In this document: one piece after another, positions 22,801 to 34,493 of the stretch
Position numbering within the stretch: position 1 is the first letter of the stretch
How the letters are laid out: each line of letters opens with the position of its first letter
Assembly (NCBI RefSeq): GCF_014851395.1
Contig: NW_024044348.1
Location: forward strand, 24,181,890-24,245,889
From: Micropterus salmoides
Lineage: Eukaryota > Chordata > Actinopteri > Centrarchiformes > Centrarchidae
Reading direction: 5' to 3'
Length of the DNA: 64,000 nt
Made by a program: the position numbers and the translations under genes
Notes under the pieces: model-generated
Seen by the model: the letters and a program-made list of their open reading frames with translations, nothing else
Told to the model about the DNA's origin: nothing
Database searches by the model: none

Positions 22801-25788
22801 GGTGCATTTCATTTGTTTGCCTGTCAGTGGTGTTATATCCATTTGTGCATGCGTCAGCATTGTGGTTGTCTGCCAGAAGTCATAAATTGTCAAGGTTTAA
22901 GCCACATTTTTATTATATACTTTTGGATCTTAGTCATTTCTTATATATTTTAACCCGGATGAAGGATTTTACATATTCTAATCCGATGAAGGATTTTATT
23001 CATCGGATGTCTGGATCTTAAATTATTAAGGAAACATGTTGAACAAATCTTGGAAGCAAGCTCGGCTTGCTGACCGTCAGGGCCATCCTTGTATGCCAAA
23101 CAACGTCAGAGAAACACTGATTTTTAACATGAAACTGCTTTATTCAATGTTTTCACCAGTTTTATTCACCTGGTCCGTTTGTTTTGGAAAGGATGAGACC
23201 TCTGTGGATAATTTGGCCAGTAAAAATTTCTCCCAGTAAAAACCTGATCCTAACCAGGAAAAGGTGACAGCATTCTTATATAATAAGCAGCAACAACCTC
23301 ATGAGAGTTAGGTTTATGCATTGTGAATTCTGCCTCACCCCACATTCAACATTTCAAACAGACTTCTCACATGAACACAGACTTGGTTCATACTTGGCTT
23401 TTGTACGTGCTATTGAGTGATGCTGCATGTGTTTGTCCTTCCATGGAATCAGCAGCTGGTGAACTGAGAATGGCCCAAAGCGGCCAGGCACAGGTGAGTC
23501 GCTGGTACACTTCACTTCCCTGTTGTAATGCCACAGCTGAAGTTCTGGAGAGCACTGGAAATGATTGGTGCAGCTGTCACTTCACTTTGTTAGGGCCTGC
23601 AGACAGCACACTCTCATAATTCCACTTTCCCAGCAGAACAAGCTTGGAGCCAACATATTCAAACGCATACAGTCAGTCGGGGGTCTAAGGTGCAGCACTT
23701 GACAAGCTCGCCTTAGTTATTCTGTCTTTTGCAGAGTCCAGACTAACCCCTATAAAATCAGAGGCACTCATTTTGAATTTCTGAGCAATAACTGTACATG
23801 CAAAATGAAGGTGACAAGCTAAAATAAGAAATCCTGGCAGGGGTGGACTTTAGAGACTTTTATTCCTGCATTCGTGAGAATTTGAGAAGTACAGTATATC
23901 AAGAAATGAGCCATTAAAATACATTTTAAAAACTAGAAACATCTATCTAACTCTCCTCCTAAGTAAAATAATCACCTCAGCTGAGTCCTTGAGTACTATA
24001 AATAAATTATAGTGTATATACAAGCCTTGTGGCTGTCTGGACAATGCAGCTGTGATCTAAATGTTAATAGATCATTGATACAATAAAATCTGGACCCACC
24101 AAATTGCTGGAGCCAGGTTAGACACATGGAACAAAACAACACTGCCTATACCTAAAATCAACCACTAGAGGGCAACAAAAAACACTCTACAGGCCATTTC
24201 AATAAAAATTCTATTTGAAAAGATCTGAACAACAATTTCTACCTGCACCAAGAGAAATAGGTAAAATGACCAGTACACAAACTGTCTTGTGACTTGTACA
24301 CTTTGTTTATCGCTGCAGAAACTCACTCACTCCTCAACATAGATTACATAGAGTAATTACTATTAGGATATTAAGTTAGCATACCACTAAAAGATGACAC
24401 TATCAGTAAAATATAAAATGGTAGATTACTACATAATGTTATGATGTTAATAGACCTTTATTAGTATACTAGTCTTAGTAGTAATAGTCAGGGACTGACT
24501 TTACCATTTGGCAAGGTAGACAGTTGAGAATTACAGGGCCAACATTTATTATTTTAGTATATTTTGTTTCATTAACCCAGAATAAGATTTGACTTGTGGT
24601 TAGTCTCTAAGCTAATCATGTTTTTTATCCATGATTTTTTGTCCACGTTACTTAGGTTCTAATGTTGAGCGGGCCAGTAAGCACACACTGCAGTCAATCA
24701 AGGCACACACCAATTGATTTTCCACTGCAGATTTTTGTCTCTATTTTAATACTGTGTGGTTTATCAGTTGTACGGGGTCCCATCAGGAAAACTCCCGGTA
24801 CTCTTGATGGCCTATCTGCCCTTGAAAAGACATGACAGTTCAACTAAATTGCATGACTGATCTTAAACTCACCACAGCAGAGTATGCAAGATTACTAAGG
24901 GAGAAAGAAAGAAGTGGACAGAAAGGAGAATTTAAAAAGAAATCTTAAAAACATCTTAGGTGAATGTTCAGTTAATTTTCATATTTCATATATTTTATCA
25001 CTTTGTTTTGATTGTGTGCAGTGTACTTAGCTGTTCAACCTCATTTTAGATATACTAGGACTTGACTTTTTGGAAATGAACATGGTAAAAAATCTAATAC
25101 ATCTGTGCTTTGAAGTAGTCTCTTGAGCCAGCCTATGATCACACTGCAGTTCAGAGAGGCCGAGCATGACATAAGCCCGAATAAAATTCTCTGTCCTATT
25201 GACTTGTTGTTGAACCAAAACACGAGAAACAGGTAGAATAATTCAGGCTAGATCACAAACAGCACAGTGCTTAAGCTCTCCTAAAGAGCTGCTATAACAA
25301 TACCTACATTACAAAAAATGTCTTAACACAACCAGTATGCGAGAAGCAACATGTTGAGCAGATTGGGGAGTTCAGTTTGGGGATTTGATTTAACACAAAG
25401 TCTTTATGTGCTTTATCCATACATCAAACTAATCTTTAAATATCAAGCGCATAAAGGCAACTCATGTGCCACAATGAACATTTAGGAATGTGTCTGAATT
25501 TACCAGAGCCATGGTAATTTAGATAAACTGACTTTTATAAAGAAATTATGGTCTTAAACCTGCTGAAAAGCACATGGCCAATTTATCACTGTAGAGTCCA
25601 TATCAATACAGCATTTCGGTCTTGAACTTATAGAATAGACTTATATTGTTACCTCTGTATTGATTTAGCTCATAATTTGGCATCAATATCTTATATATAA
25701 TTGTGTTTACTGCAGCCTTGGCTTTGATAAGACGCAAACAACTAGAGACAGAAACCTGATGATGAAATGAAGAAAAAGCCTTACTTAG
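22801..25788. other. Intronic sequence, no gene recognised
   Basis: No exon or confident element. 24490-24830 has repeat-like character (gggactgactttaccatttgg to ggcctatctgcccttg) but I could not pair its ends. A donor-like CAG/gtgagt at 23490-23500 has no matching acceptor or homology. Confidence 0.45.
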
Positions 25789-25830
25789 ATAGAGATACTT
25801 TATTATCCCCATTGGGAAATGTGACTTGGA
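25789..25830 (-). repeat. LINE/SINE 3'-tail fragment
   Basis: The motif tagatagagatactttatta and the following tccccattgggaaat are, in reverse, the common fish retroposon end reading ATTTCCCAATGGGGATAATAAAGTATC and a TCTA tail. The family is uncertain (Rex1-like and others share it). Only the tail is present. Confidence 0.5.
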
Positions 25831-26439
25831 CTCTGCAAAGCTAGACCTGTCAACATGTTACTGTAAACCCCCACACAAACTCACCAGTCAGTATAGCCTG
25901 CAGTCTACAGTATTTTCCTCCAGCAAGTAAAATAAAAAAACATATTCTACTTAAACACACACATATAATGCAGCTATATAATGTTTTCACCAACCTCAAA
26001 CTTGGTACATCCCCAGCTCACGCCTCCTACACACAAGCAGAGCCCTATGACTAAGCTTCCCACAGTTTGCCAGCTGTATAGATGCCGTTTCTGCAACAAT
26101 ATTAGTCTTACAACTCATCAAATACTAATCCAGCCAATTCATCCATGACCTATATATTCCTGCACATTTGTGTTGATCAAGGAAAAAAATATAGATGTGT
26201 TGTTTAATCTAATGAGATTGTCTGTAACACACATATTGGCAGTGTTGCCATATTCAACTTGCAAGCCAAAATACTAAGGCGTTAATTAAAAACCATGTGG
26301 TGAGGTTTTCCACATCTAAAGAATGTGGATGTTACAATCAGGCCACCATTGTTCCATTTGCTTTGTGTGCTCATGTGTTCCAGCCTTGTTTGTGTTTTGA
26401 AATTGCGAACATTTTTTTTAGAATTGTAAATATCTTTGA
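25831..26439. other. Intronic sequence, no gene recognised
   Basis: No feature recognised. Confidence 0.45.
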
Positions 26440-26716
26440 AGAGCTGCAACAATATAAATAAGTCGAATGACAGAAAATTAATTGTAAACTATCAACAACC
26501 CAATACCATAAAGTTGAGTCATTCTTTAAAAGAAAAAAAAGCCAAAATTCTCTGGTAGTTGCTTATTAAATGTGAATGGGTTTTGGACAGTTAAAAGTAA
26601 AAAAACAAACAAATAAACAAACCATTTAATGACATTTGATAGATTGATTAATTGATTATTCGAGAAATGAATTGTCAGATCATTCAATAATGAAAACAAT
26701 CATTATTTGTAGCCCC
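26440..26716. mobile_element. hAT-type MITE, decayed
   Basis: The left end agagctgcaacaat and the right end (reverse complement ggggctacaaataatgat), with gaatgacagaaaattaat and a right-hand tgattaattgattattcgag, match the very common teleost hAT MITE built around attaatcgattat words. Flanking tctttga occurs on both sides (26433-26439 and about 26720-26726), an approximate target duplication. No coding potential. Confidence 0.7.
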
Positions 26717-26726
26717 ATGTCTTTGA

Positions 26727-29449
26727 TTTATTGTTTCAGGCTCACATACTCGTGCACAGAGAAATTTTTGATGCCCCTCAAAGAGGTTATAGCAACCGTC
26801 AAAGGAAAATCACCAACAGCACCAAAATGATCAGAATTTGAAAAAAACAAAAAAACACAACCTTTCAAATCTTCTATGAATGTGTTTTAATACCCATTTA
26901 TCAACTGTTGAGCAAGCAGAACATAAACTTAAATACGACGTCTTGACTTTCAGCAGTCACCTCTGCTCTCATCCATAGCCGCTGTAGAAGGCAGCAGGAG
27001 CTGGATTTATAAACCAGCTGCTGGGTTGGTTTGACTAATGGGAGAGATGACTTCCTGTTGTTTCTCACAATATACAAGCCGTTTGTGTGTGAAGTTTTTA
27101 TTACTGACAAGTTAGTAATTTGAATAAACAAATCAGAAAATGACCGCCTTGTGGAGCATTTTTGTTGCACAATAATTTGATGATTGAAAACAAGCCACAA
27201 AAATGAAACTGCTGTTTTTTCAACTGGAGTTAATATTATAGGCTACTAACGGTAAGCTATAGTAGCAGTTTATACCTTTACTCCTCCAGGTTGTGGATAT
27301 ATTTTGTTTATCAAATGGTCCGAAATAACAAGAAAATGTAGCCTATACATTTCGGTCGTAAGGTAACTCATTGCCTTTACTGTACATGTACCGATCATGC
27401 TTACTGTCGCGGGAAGTCACCCCACAAAGACCCATTCTGAGCCAGGAAAAATCCTGCTTGTTAGTAGTTGTATGATTCAATTTTCATTATTGGGGTTTGA
27501 TTCTAATAAAACTTGATTCCAAATCAATTTTCAGTTCCTTAAATCTGCTATACATCCAAGCATCCAAATCCTTGCCTGTTCCTCCTCCATAGCATCATAG
27601 TTAGCAGCTACACCAACTGCAATGTTATTTTTGTGAAAGAATTGATTTTTGAATTGATCCTGAAAAGGCGGAAGAAAGATTATTAGTTTGCCTCCCATCC
27701 ACAGAGACTGCAGAGATTTTGGAATATGTATAGGCCTATATATACTTCCTTTTTAGTTTTGAGCTCATTGTTCTTATGTCAATTACTCGTTAAGCTATTA
27801 AGTAGCTTAACAACCTTACCTGAGATAGAGAACTGTTTGAAATGCACAGCTTATCTTACATTTAATATACTCCATTGCTCAGTCTGCACCTTAATGTGTC
27901 ACAAAGTAGTTCAATCTTTACCCTTTGCAGCAAACTGTTTCAGCCTTTTCATTTAATTTGCCGTAGGCCTTTAGGAGGCCTGTATTTCTTCCCACTGATC
28001 CATACTAGGTAAAACCACACAAGCCTGGCATGCTGGTTCATAGGTCCGCATGGTTTATCAAAAACTCCTACAGCCTAAATTACAGTGTTGAACTTGATAA
28101 GCTCAAGGCAATGTAGCAAATACATTTACATAATTTCTGTTGAAGATAAGACTAAATATTCAATCAGTCATACTCCAGTAGTGGTTCAAGCCATAATTCT
28201 GATGTAAACAGGCTAATATGAGGAATCCAGTTGACACTTTGCATGGCGAGAATCAAAGACTAAAAAGAGTTTCCTGTCTTATCTGAAGATTGTATTCACG
28301 TCATTAAGTCAGCCAGCGGCTAAGTCAGATAAAATAGGAAAACAGTGACTGCACAGATTCATCTGACAAAGACAGCCACCGTCTTTCATTTACCTAAATG
28401 TTGATCTGACACATTGAAAGCACACGTGTAGGCTCCTAAAATTGACACATCTTGTTTTTCTTGATCCAAATACTGATGGTCCTGATTTAAAACTATAAAG
28501 TTGATAAGCTGAAATTATTGATATGATATGAACAAATTTTAAACTAGGAGAATGTGACTCCTGAAATTGTTTTGAAGCCATTGGCCGGAGAGAACATGCC
28601 TCACTCTGTAGAGAGTACAAAATCCCTCACTGATGCTTCTTTTACCTCATAAGCAATCTTTGGCTGAATGCACACACCAGCTTGCAGAGAGCACAAAACA
28701 CGGCAACAGCCAAGTTTAACTGTGGTGTGCCATCAAGTTGATCGCAAAATTTAGGTTAATTAGCAATAGCTCATGTGATACACTGCAACTTCATTTTAAC
28801 CCACAAAAGCTGTGGTCGGCCCCGGCTAAAGATGTGAAGCTACTGAATGTTTGTGCTAATAAGAGAGGGTAGATGTATTACTGTCAGAACTTGGAAAATC
28901 CATGTATTTGGTCAACTTGGATTAGTGAAACCAAATTTTTTACATTCACACATTCTAATATGGAAATGCTTGCAGGTAGAGCATGGCTGTCAATAAGGAG
29001 AGCCGTGCGCTGCAATAATAGCAACCTGAGGTTACACAACACAGCAGAGGTCAGCAGGTTTGATTTTTTTGTTTATAGTGTGTAAATATGTGTTCTCTAT
29101 AATCTAGCCTGTGTCTGATTTTATTATTTTATTATTGTATAAGTAAGCACATCATGAGCAATGTACAATCCAGAGTCAAATTCCTCGTATGTGTGTGATT
29201 CTGAATTTTGATTAGCTATGTTAGCTAATACAATCCATTACAATATGCCCAGATTAGACGCGATACCAATCTTTAAAATTGGTATCGGTTAGTGGTTGAA
29301 GCTGGACTGCAGGATTTTTACATACAAATGTTACACATAAAAATCTGTTACATTCAAGCCCTTGCCAAACAAGTTCACACAATGGTGACTAAGCCTATCA
29401 CCGGCAGGTAAATCTCGGTGTCTGTGGCGACATTCCTGCACTGGCTCTC
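26727..29449. other. Intronic sequence, no gene recognised
   Basis: No exon is recognised. 27470-27670 has gattcaattttcattattgg and tgaattgatcctgaaaagg, resembling a very decayed hAT MITE, but no boundaries can be set. Confidence 0.45.
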
Positions 29450-29610
29450 TGGTAATGAGAGCTCCATGAAAAAGGTCGACTGGAGAGAATACTATACTTT
29501 ACTATTGAGAATTATTTATTGTTTATTTTGATTGTTATGATTGTACGGTTGTGTTAATATGCTTTGGCAATGTTGTATTGCATGCAGTCATGCCAATAAA
29601 GCCAGAGACG
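29450..29610 (+). repeat. LINE 3'-end-like fragment
   Basis: The stretch ends with gctttggcaatgttgtattg and cagtcatgccaataaagcc, a wording I know from 3' ends of fish non-LTR elements, usually followed by a TTGAA-type tail that is absent here. No coding remnant. Confidence 0.4.
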
Positions 29611-30436
29611 AGCAGCTGTATCTCTACATGGCTCTGTTGCAACCGTAGCGACGGAGTAGACTACAGCAACTAAGAATATGGCAGAGCCCATGGCAGAACA
29701 ACCTAAGAAATGTGCAAGAAAAGTTTCTGATGCTCCAGATAAGATGTGTTCAGAGGAAGGATTACAGTCAAAAAATGATGAAAAGAGGCGTAGCTTTTCC
29801 TCGTTAGAGAGTGCTGAGTTAATAGAAGGGACTGAGGGCAGACAGAGATGTCACGTTGCTGCTCTTGGACAGGTTGCTTTTCAGCCATGAAGCTATAACA
29901 TTTACTCTGACTAAATAATGGATTATTATCTTGGAACTGTAAAGATTTCACTAGATTTCTGAACAAAGCCTCAGGCAAGCTCACAACGATTAATTGTTTT
30001 CAAATCGAAATTGCGATTTGGAACAACGTGATTAGCTAATCGAAGACAGTGATTAAAAATGTAGGTTAATTATACACCTCATTCGTTTTATACAGTCATG
30101 CAGTCGCAAATTCATTCCATTGTCATCCTTGTGTGACAGACTTGCTCGCCAATCACAAGCGCCATGAGCCTCCTGTTATGGTCCTACTCACCAATCAGAG
30201 CAGGCACAGGGCGTGTGCATTTTACAACAAACGAAACTGGAGGAAAACGTGGGTTAATGGGGCCAGCTGAACCGACACAGGCTGCGGCTGTGCCGCGGTT
30301 TTGTCCTGGGTCAACGCACACTGAAGTGTTTTAGCAGTTGAGCGTTTAGCCTAAACGTTGTTAACATGTTGTTAATTTGTCATTTTGTGTGCTTCAACTA
30401 GGGATAACTGCTCTCTGTGAGTCCTTTCCGCTCCGC

Positions 30437-30885
30437 TCATAGACTGTATACAAGAAGTGGACGTAGTCATCATGACGTCACCCGTCGGTTTTGGACTTCG
30501 GTTTTGAAGCCTGGAATTTGGCTGATAGGCCACCGCCATGTTGAGTTTTTGCAACCAGTGACGTGACCATATTTGGACGAGACGGTTGAGCTAACGGCCG
30601 TGTGCGGAGCTAGCTAGCTTGCTTAGCTTGGTGCATCTGTAATTCACGTTCACTGTCATTTTAACAGGGCTGACAATTTTGTCTAACGAACAACAGGCTT
30701 AAAACTAAATGTACTCACCAGAGAAAGTGAAACAGCCAACTCCTAATAAGGTTTTTCAACAGTGCTGGTTAAATTTACACAGTGTCGTGGGTACCAGTGG
30801 CCTTTATACTATCTGACAGGCCGCCATGGTAACGACTTGTCAATTATAGATAATCCCGGCCAGAAGCTTACTCCGCTTTATGGTC
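30437..30885. repeat. Unclassified interspersed repeat
   Basis: It begins tagactgtatacaagaagtg and has cgtagtcatcatgacgtcac and gaccatatttggacgagac, wording I have met repeatedly in percomorph genomes. The end, tatggtctatttt, is a partial inverse of the start (ATAGAC core). No target duplication is clear and no frame is intact. Confidence 0.5.
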
Positions 30886-31187
30886 TATTTTAAAATAATA
30901 ATTCAGGGATTTCCACATTCGCATCAGATCGCTGACCGGAAGCTTCCCGCTTGGCTCCGCTCTGTGCGGTCTACATTTCCTACATGGAGCATTTCAGAAT
31001 AAGAGCATTTTGTCTGTCTGATTTTGCTGAGTTATTCAGATTTTGCTTATTTGTTTAGTTGTCCTTGATTTTTATGCTTCTACGATAGTTAAGTAGGCTA
31101 CGTAGTAAAATTGTTTCTTTTTTGTCTGTTTTAACTGTGTTTATTGTTGACGTACGATCGGGAGTCTGCTGGCAGTGAATTTTAAAC

Positions 31188-31885
31188 TAGGGCTGAAACG
31201 ATTCATCGATTAAATCGATTAATAAAATGCATCGACGCAAATTCTTTGCATCAGTGCGTCGTTTAATCCATATAACTATACAGCACACTGTTTCGCACAG
31301 ACATTTATAACTGTCGCACATCGTGCTTACGCGACGTGATTATAATGGTGCTGTTTGCAAAGTGGAAGAAGAGAGAGAAAATAGTGAGGGACAAAGAAGA
31401 AAGTGTCCAAAGTATGTGATTATTTCAAGATAAAGAAAACAACTCTGTAATGTCACACTCCGGCCAATGTAAAATGATTATGATGATTATGTCACCTGAT
31501 CAGAAAGCACCCGGTGTTCTGCCAGCTGACCCCAGACAAGGTAACAGTAACAGCAACTTTAGCATTTAACTGAAATCATGATTGATTGTTGAGCTGAAGG
31601 CTAGCCAAAGTAAGCCGCAGACCTCAGCTGAAAATGTACAAACGTGTGTTTGTTGTTGCCGTGAGTTGTAACCTCACAGTCATGAGTTAACTGGATGTCG
31701 AGGAGCTGCACCTTTTACTCACCTCCAGCTCTCTCTGTAGCTCAGACAATCCCTGGTTCCTGCGTATGCTAATCCATCCTTTCACCCCCGCCAAGCAAAA
31801 GTACTTCTTAAACGATACATCGATGAATCGTTGAAATAATTTATAGAAGCTTCGAATACTAAAATCATTCTTAGCTGCGGCCCTA
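31188..31885. mobile_element. hAT-like element (698 bp)
   Basis: The left end is tagggctgaaacgatt; the right end in reverse complement is tagggccgcagctaag. Flanking 8-mers ttttaaac (31180-31187) and tattaaac (31886-31893) agree at 7 of 8. Subterminal acgattcatcgattaaatcg is typical of hAT ends. The interior has no intact transposase. Confidence 0.78.
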
Positions 31886-31981
31886 TATTAAACTATAGCA
31901 AAACTCTGCAAAATTTGCAAATCAAATCGTAATCGCAATATCTGGCAGAAAAAATTGTTAGAAAAAATAGTTCAGCCCTAG

Positions 31982-32403
31982 CATACTACATGAGCACGCA
32001 TCACCAGTGAGTGTGTAATTACTCTCACTATCAGAAGGGGAGATAAAATATGAGCACTGCAAGTTTTTACAAGACAATGAAACAGCCATCCAGCTATTGC
32101 AATGTCAAAGTGTCTGCTTTGTCAAATCTCTGGTTTATTTTGGCTAACTACTCCTGTCACCGTGAAAAAGAGTGGCCCATGCACAAAAATGGGTGTCCTT
32201 TTTTAAACTATTTATCCGATAGGACTGAAAATCCACTCACATTAAAGCTGACACTCACTGTTCTTTGACCTTAAAGTCACTGTGTCATTTCCCATCAAGG
32301 AGAAATAAGTATTCAAAGAAACATGCTGCTGTCCAGACATCAACTTTCTGTTCAGAGGAGGTAGAAAGAAGATCAGACCTCAAATGAAAGAATCATTTCT
32401 AAC
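31982..32403. other. csmd1 intron just downstream of exon
   Basis: The sequence after the donor carries no further exon that I can recognise. Confidence 0.5.
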
Positions 32404-32620
32404 CTCATTTTTAAGTTGCCAGGCGACGGTTGTCCATCATAAACTGATACAATATCAAAGTCTTCCTCCAACGCCAGCGTGACGAAGGTTAGCTGGATTC
32501 GGTTCCTCTCCCCTGTTATTATCAGCCATGTACAGTTGGCGTAGTTGGGATAGCCGTGGGGGAAACCAGGCGATTCTATGGTACCATTCAGTCCTTGGAC
32601 TACACCACCACAAGATTCAG
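32404..32620 (-). CDS. csmd1: csmd1 internal exon, first CUB domain (partial)
   Basis: This is the only host coding exon I can support. Read on the minus strand it gives 71 intact codons, starting ESCGGVVQGLNGTIESPGFP and including NYANCTW, GERNRIQLTF, LALEEDFD and VSVYDGQP. These are CUB-domain hallmarks: the Cys pair at exon residues 3 and 29, the YPNYANCTW core, and an acidic EED..D plus YDG set like calcium-binding CUB domains. NGT (residue 11) and NCT (residue 28) are N-glycosylation sequons. The acceptor is a long pyrimidine tract ending in CAG (32621-32622), and the donor GT is at 32402-32403. The exon is 217 bp, begins with the last two bases of a codon and ends after two bases of one (AG, fitting the Arg I recall next). 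CSMD1 is known as a giant type I membrane protein of CUB and Sushi domains, linked to complement control and synapses. The sequence is closer to CSMD1 than to CSMD2 or CSMD3 as I remember them. The exon holds only about the first two thirds of the domain; the next exon is not in view. Confidence 0.85.
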
Positions 32621-32646
32621 CTGGAAGAGAGAGACGGGGAAAAAAA
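32621..32646 (-). promoter_or_regulatory. csmd1: Splice acceptor and polypyrimidine tract of csmd1 exon
   Basis: On the minus strand the bases just upstream of the exon read as a T/C-rich run, tttttttccccgtctctctc, ending in ttccag directly before the first coding base. The run has no internal AG, so the acceptor is unambiguous. Confidence 0.8.
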
Positions 32647-32699
32647 TTTATTAGACTACATAGGATATCAAACTTCTAATATTAAATTATATAGGCAAT

Positions 32700-33500
32700 G
32701 CAGGGCAACTTCATTTGTATAGTACATTTCAAACACCAGGGTAATTCAATGTGTTTTACAGGGTACAAACAAATATTGCAAAGGTAAAAGATTTACCTTT
32801 GTTTGAAAGTACAGGCAAGCAATCAAAGACATTTAAAAAATTGATCAAGTAACCTAGTGCATTTTTAAATCAAGTGAAAACAAAAGAACACAGCAAATAC
32901 CCGCACATTCAGATGCACCATTTAATTAAATTTAAAACAAGTTGAATTAAGGCTATTTAAAAGCTAAGCTAAGACGTTTTTAGACATTACTGGGTTGAGT
33001 AGGGAATGTAAAATATGCCATTGTTTTGCATCGACTTAAAAGTGGTCAGAGTCGGGGATTGGCTAAAATCAACTGGGAGGTTAAACCAGGCCTGTGTTGC
33101 ATGGTAAGAAAATGCTGCTTCACCGTGTTTTGTTGTAACTCTTGGGACAGCAAGATGACTAGTTCCAGATGCCCTAAGGGTTCTAAGAGGTTCATATGGC
33201 ACAAGCATATCCAAGATGAAGATTTAGGCCCAGAGCAAAAGAGTCATTTGTAAACAAGCAGCAGGAGTTTAAAGTCAGTTCTCTGAGTGTCTGGTAGCCA
33301 GTGTAAGGATTTTCGAACTGGTGTAACATGGTTGTATTTCCAAGTTTTTGTGAGAACCCTGGCAGCGGTGTTCTGAATACGTTGGACTTGCTTAAGAGCT
33401 TCTCTTTTTTTAAAGCCCTGTGAATAAACCATTGTAGTAATCCAATCTACTGGAAATAAAATTGTGTGTAAGCGTACCTTATTCCTGCCTTGCATACTTC
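32700..33500 (-). mobile_element. L2-like LINE 3' fragment next to csmd1 exon
   Basis: On the minus strand, 33495-33244 reads KREALKQVQRIQNTAARVLT and VRKSLHWLPDTQRTDFKLLL, the C-terminal reverse-transcriptase region of L2-clade LINEs. 33214-32987 continues LRASGTSHLAVPRVTTKHGE, AAFSYHATQAWFNLP and TLTTFKS. The 3' UTR-like part, with a tgtatagtacatttcaaac box (32720-32760), ends about 80 bp before the splice acceptor. It is sense to csmd1, 5'-truncated and frameshifted. Confidence 0.8.
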
Positions 33501-34493
33501 AGATTTCAAAGATACAGATTTTGTCACTTTTAGCCTGTAGCCTTGTAATGTTTGTCAAGTTCAGACAACAGATCAGGACAAGACAACAGAGTGAGTGAGT
33601 GTACATTCATACCACTGGGATATTTTTAGTCTGATCTCCAAAACCTTTAGAAAGAGTGTAACTGATTGTGTCCATGAAAAGAAAACACTGAGCACCGCTT
33701 AAACATGTGCTATGTGCCAAGCCAAGTGTTACTAGAGTAACAAGCCCCTGTCCTCACATGCAACTCCAACATAATGCAACACATGCCTTACAGCCTCCCA
33801 TGACACTATAGCATATGCCATGTGAAGCTTTCATGCAAATAGCCTGAATTTACATACTGTATATATTTAGATTTTATGGCTCTAATCCTTTAATCCTGAC
33901 AATGTTCGTGCTGTGATCTACTGATCTTGGACCAGAAATAGCCTCCCATCACACATGACACTAAGACACATTTAACCATATACAGAATACTGTACGATGT
34001 TGCTTTAACAGCATGTACTGTGGGATCACATTGCTCACTCATTAAAATCCCATGAGAGACACTCAAAACCTACACATCAAAACATGCAGATGTAAGATCT
34101 TGTACAATCTTTATATTGTCCTCCCATCACACTGAATAGATTAACATAGAGTTTATATCACAGTACATTAACTACATGGACCTGCACACACAAATACACG
34201 CACACACGCATAACCAAAATAGACAAACCTGCTTCTATGCAGTTATTTTTTAATGAGCAAAACACATTGTAGAAAAAACTAATATTTTCATAAACTTATC
34301 TGTCATCTGTGCATTTATAACATTTCTGTTAATGCTGCACATTACGCTGTACAGATTCAATTCTTCAGTGTATCGCACAGAATGTTAGCATGAAGTATTC
34401 TTCAAAATCTGCATGCCTGCTAATGTATGCTTAAAGTATCATGCCAACTAAAACCACTTGGTTTAAAGTTAGAAAAATCGTGGTCATATAATA
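33501..34493. other. Intronic sequence, no gene recognised
   Basis: Ordinary intron; nothing recognised. Confidence 0.5.

Larger units (their letters stand above)
29976..31981. mobile_element. Old hAT complex with later insertions
   Basis: The left side (caacgattaattg, then caaatcgaaattgcgatttg) and the right side (caaatcaaatcgtaatcgcaat to agttcagcccta) are inverse-oriented termini of one hAT-type family. The outer left terminus is degraded and no clean duplication is found. It contains the unclassified repeat at 30437-30885 and the hAT at 31188-31885. A small frame just left of it (29678-29890) starts MAEPMAEQPKK but has no recognised domain. Confidence 0.55.

Noticed and set aside
23323..23619. 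Possible plus-strand exon with a CAG/gtgagt donor
   Set aside because: No acceptor, homology or reading-frame evidence; one donor-like word is expected by chance.
29266..29293. cgataccaat / attggtatcg inverted repeat
   Set aside because: Ten-bp arms only, similar to hAT subterminal words; too short to call an element.
29678..29890. MAEPMAEQPKK frame as a transposase N-terminus
   Set aside because: Position beside a hAT complex is suggestive, but no BED zinc finger or other motif is visible.
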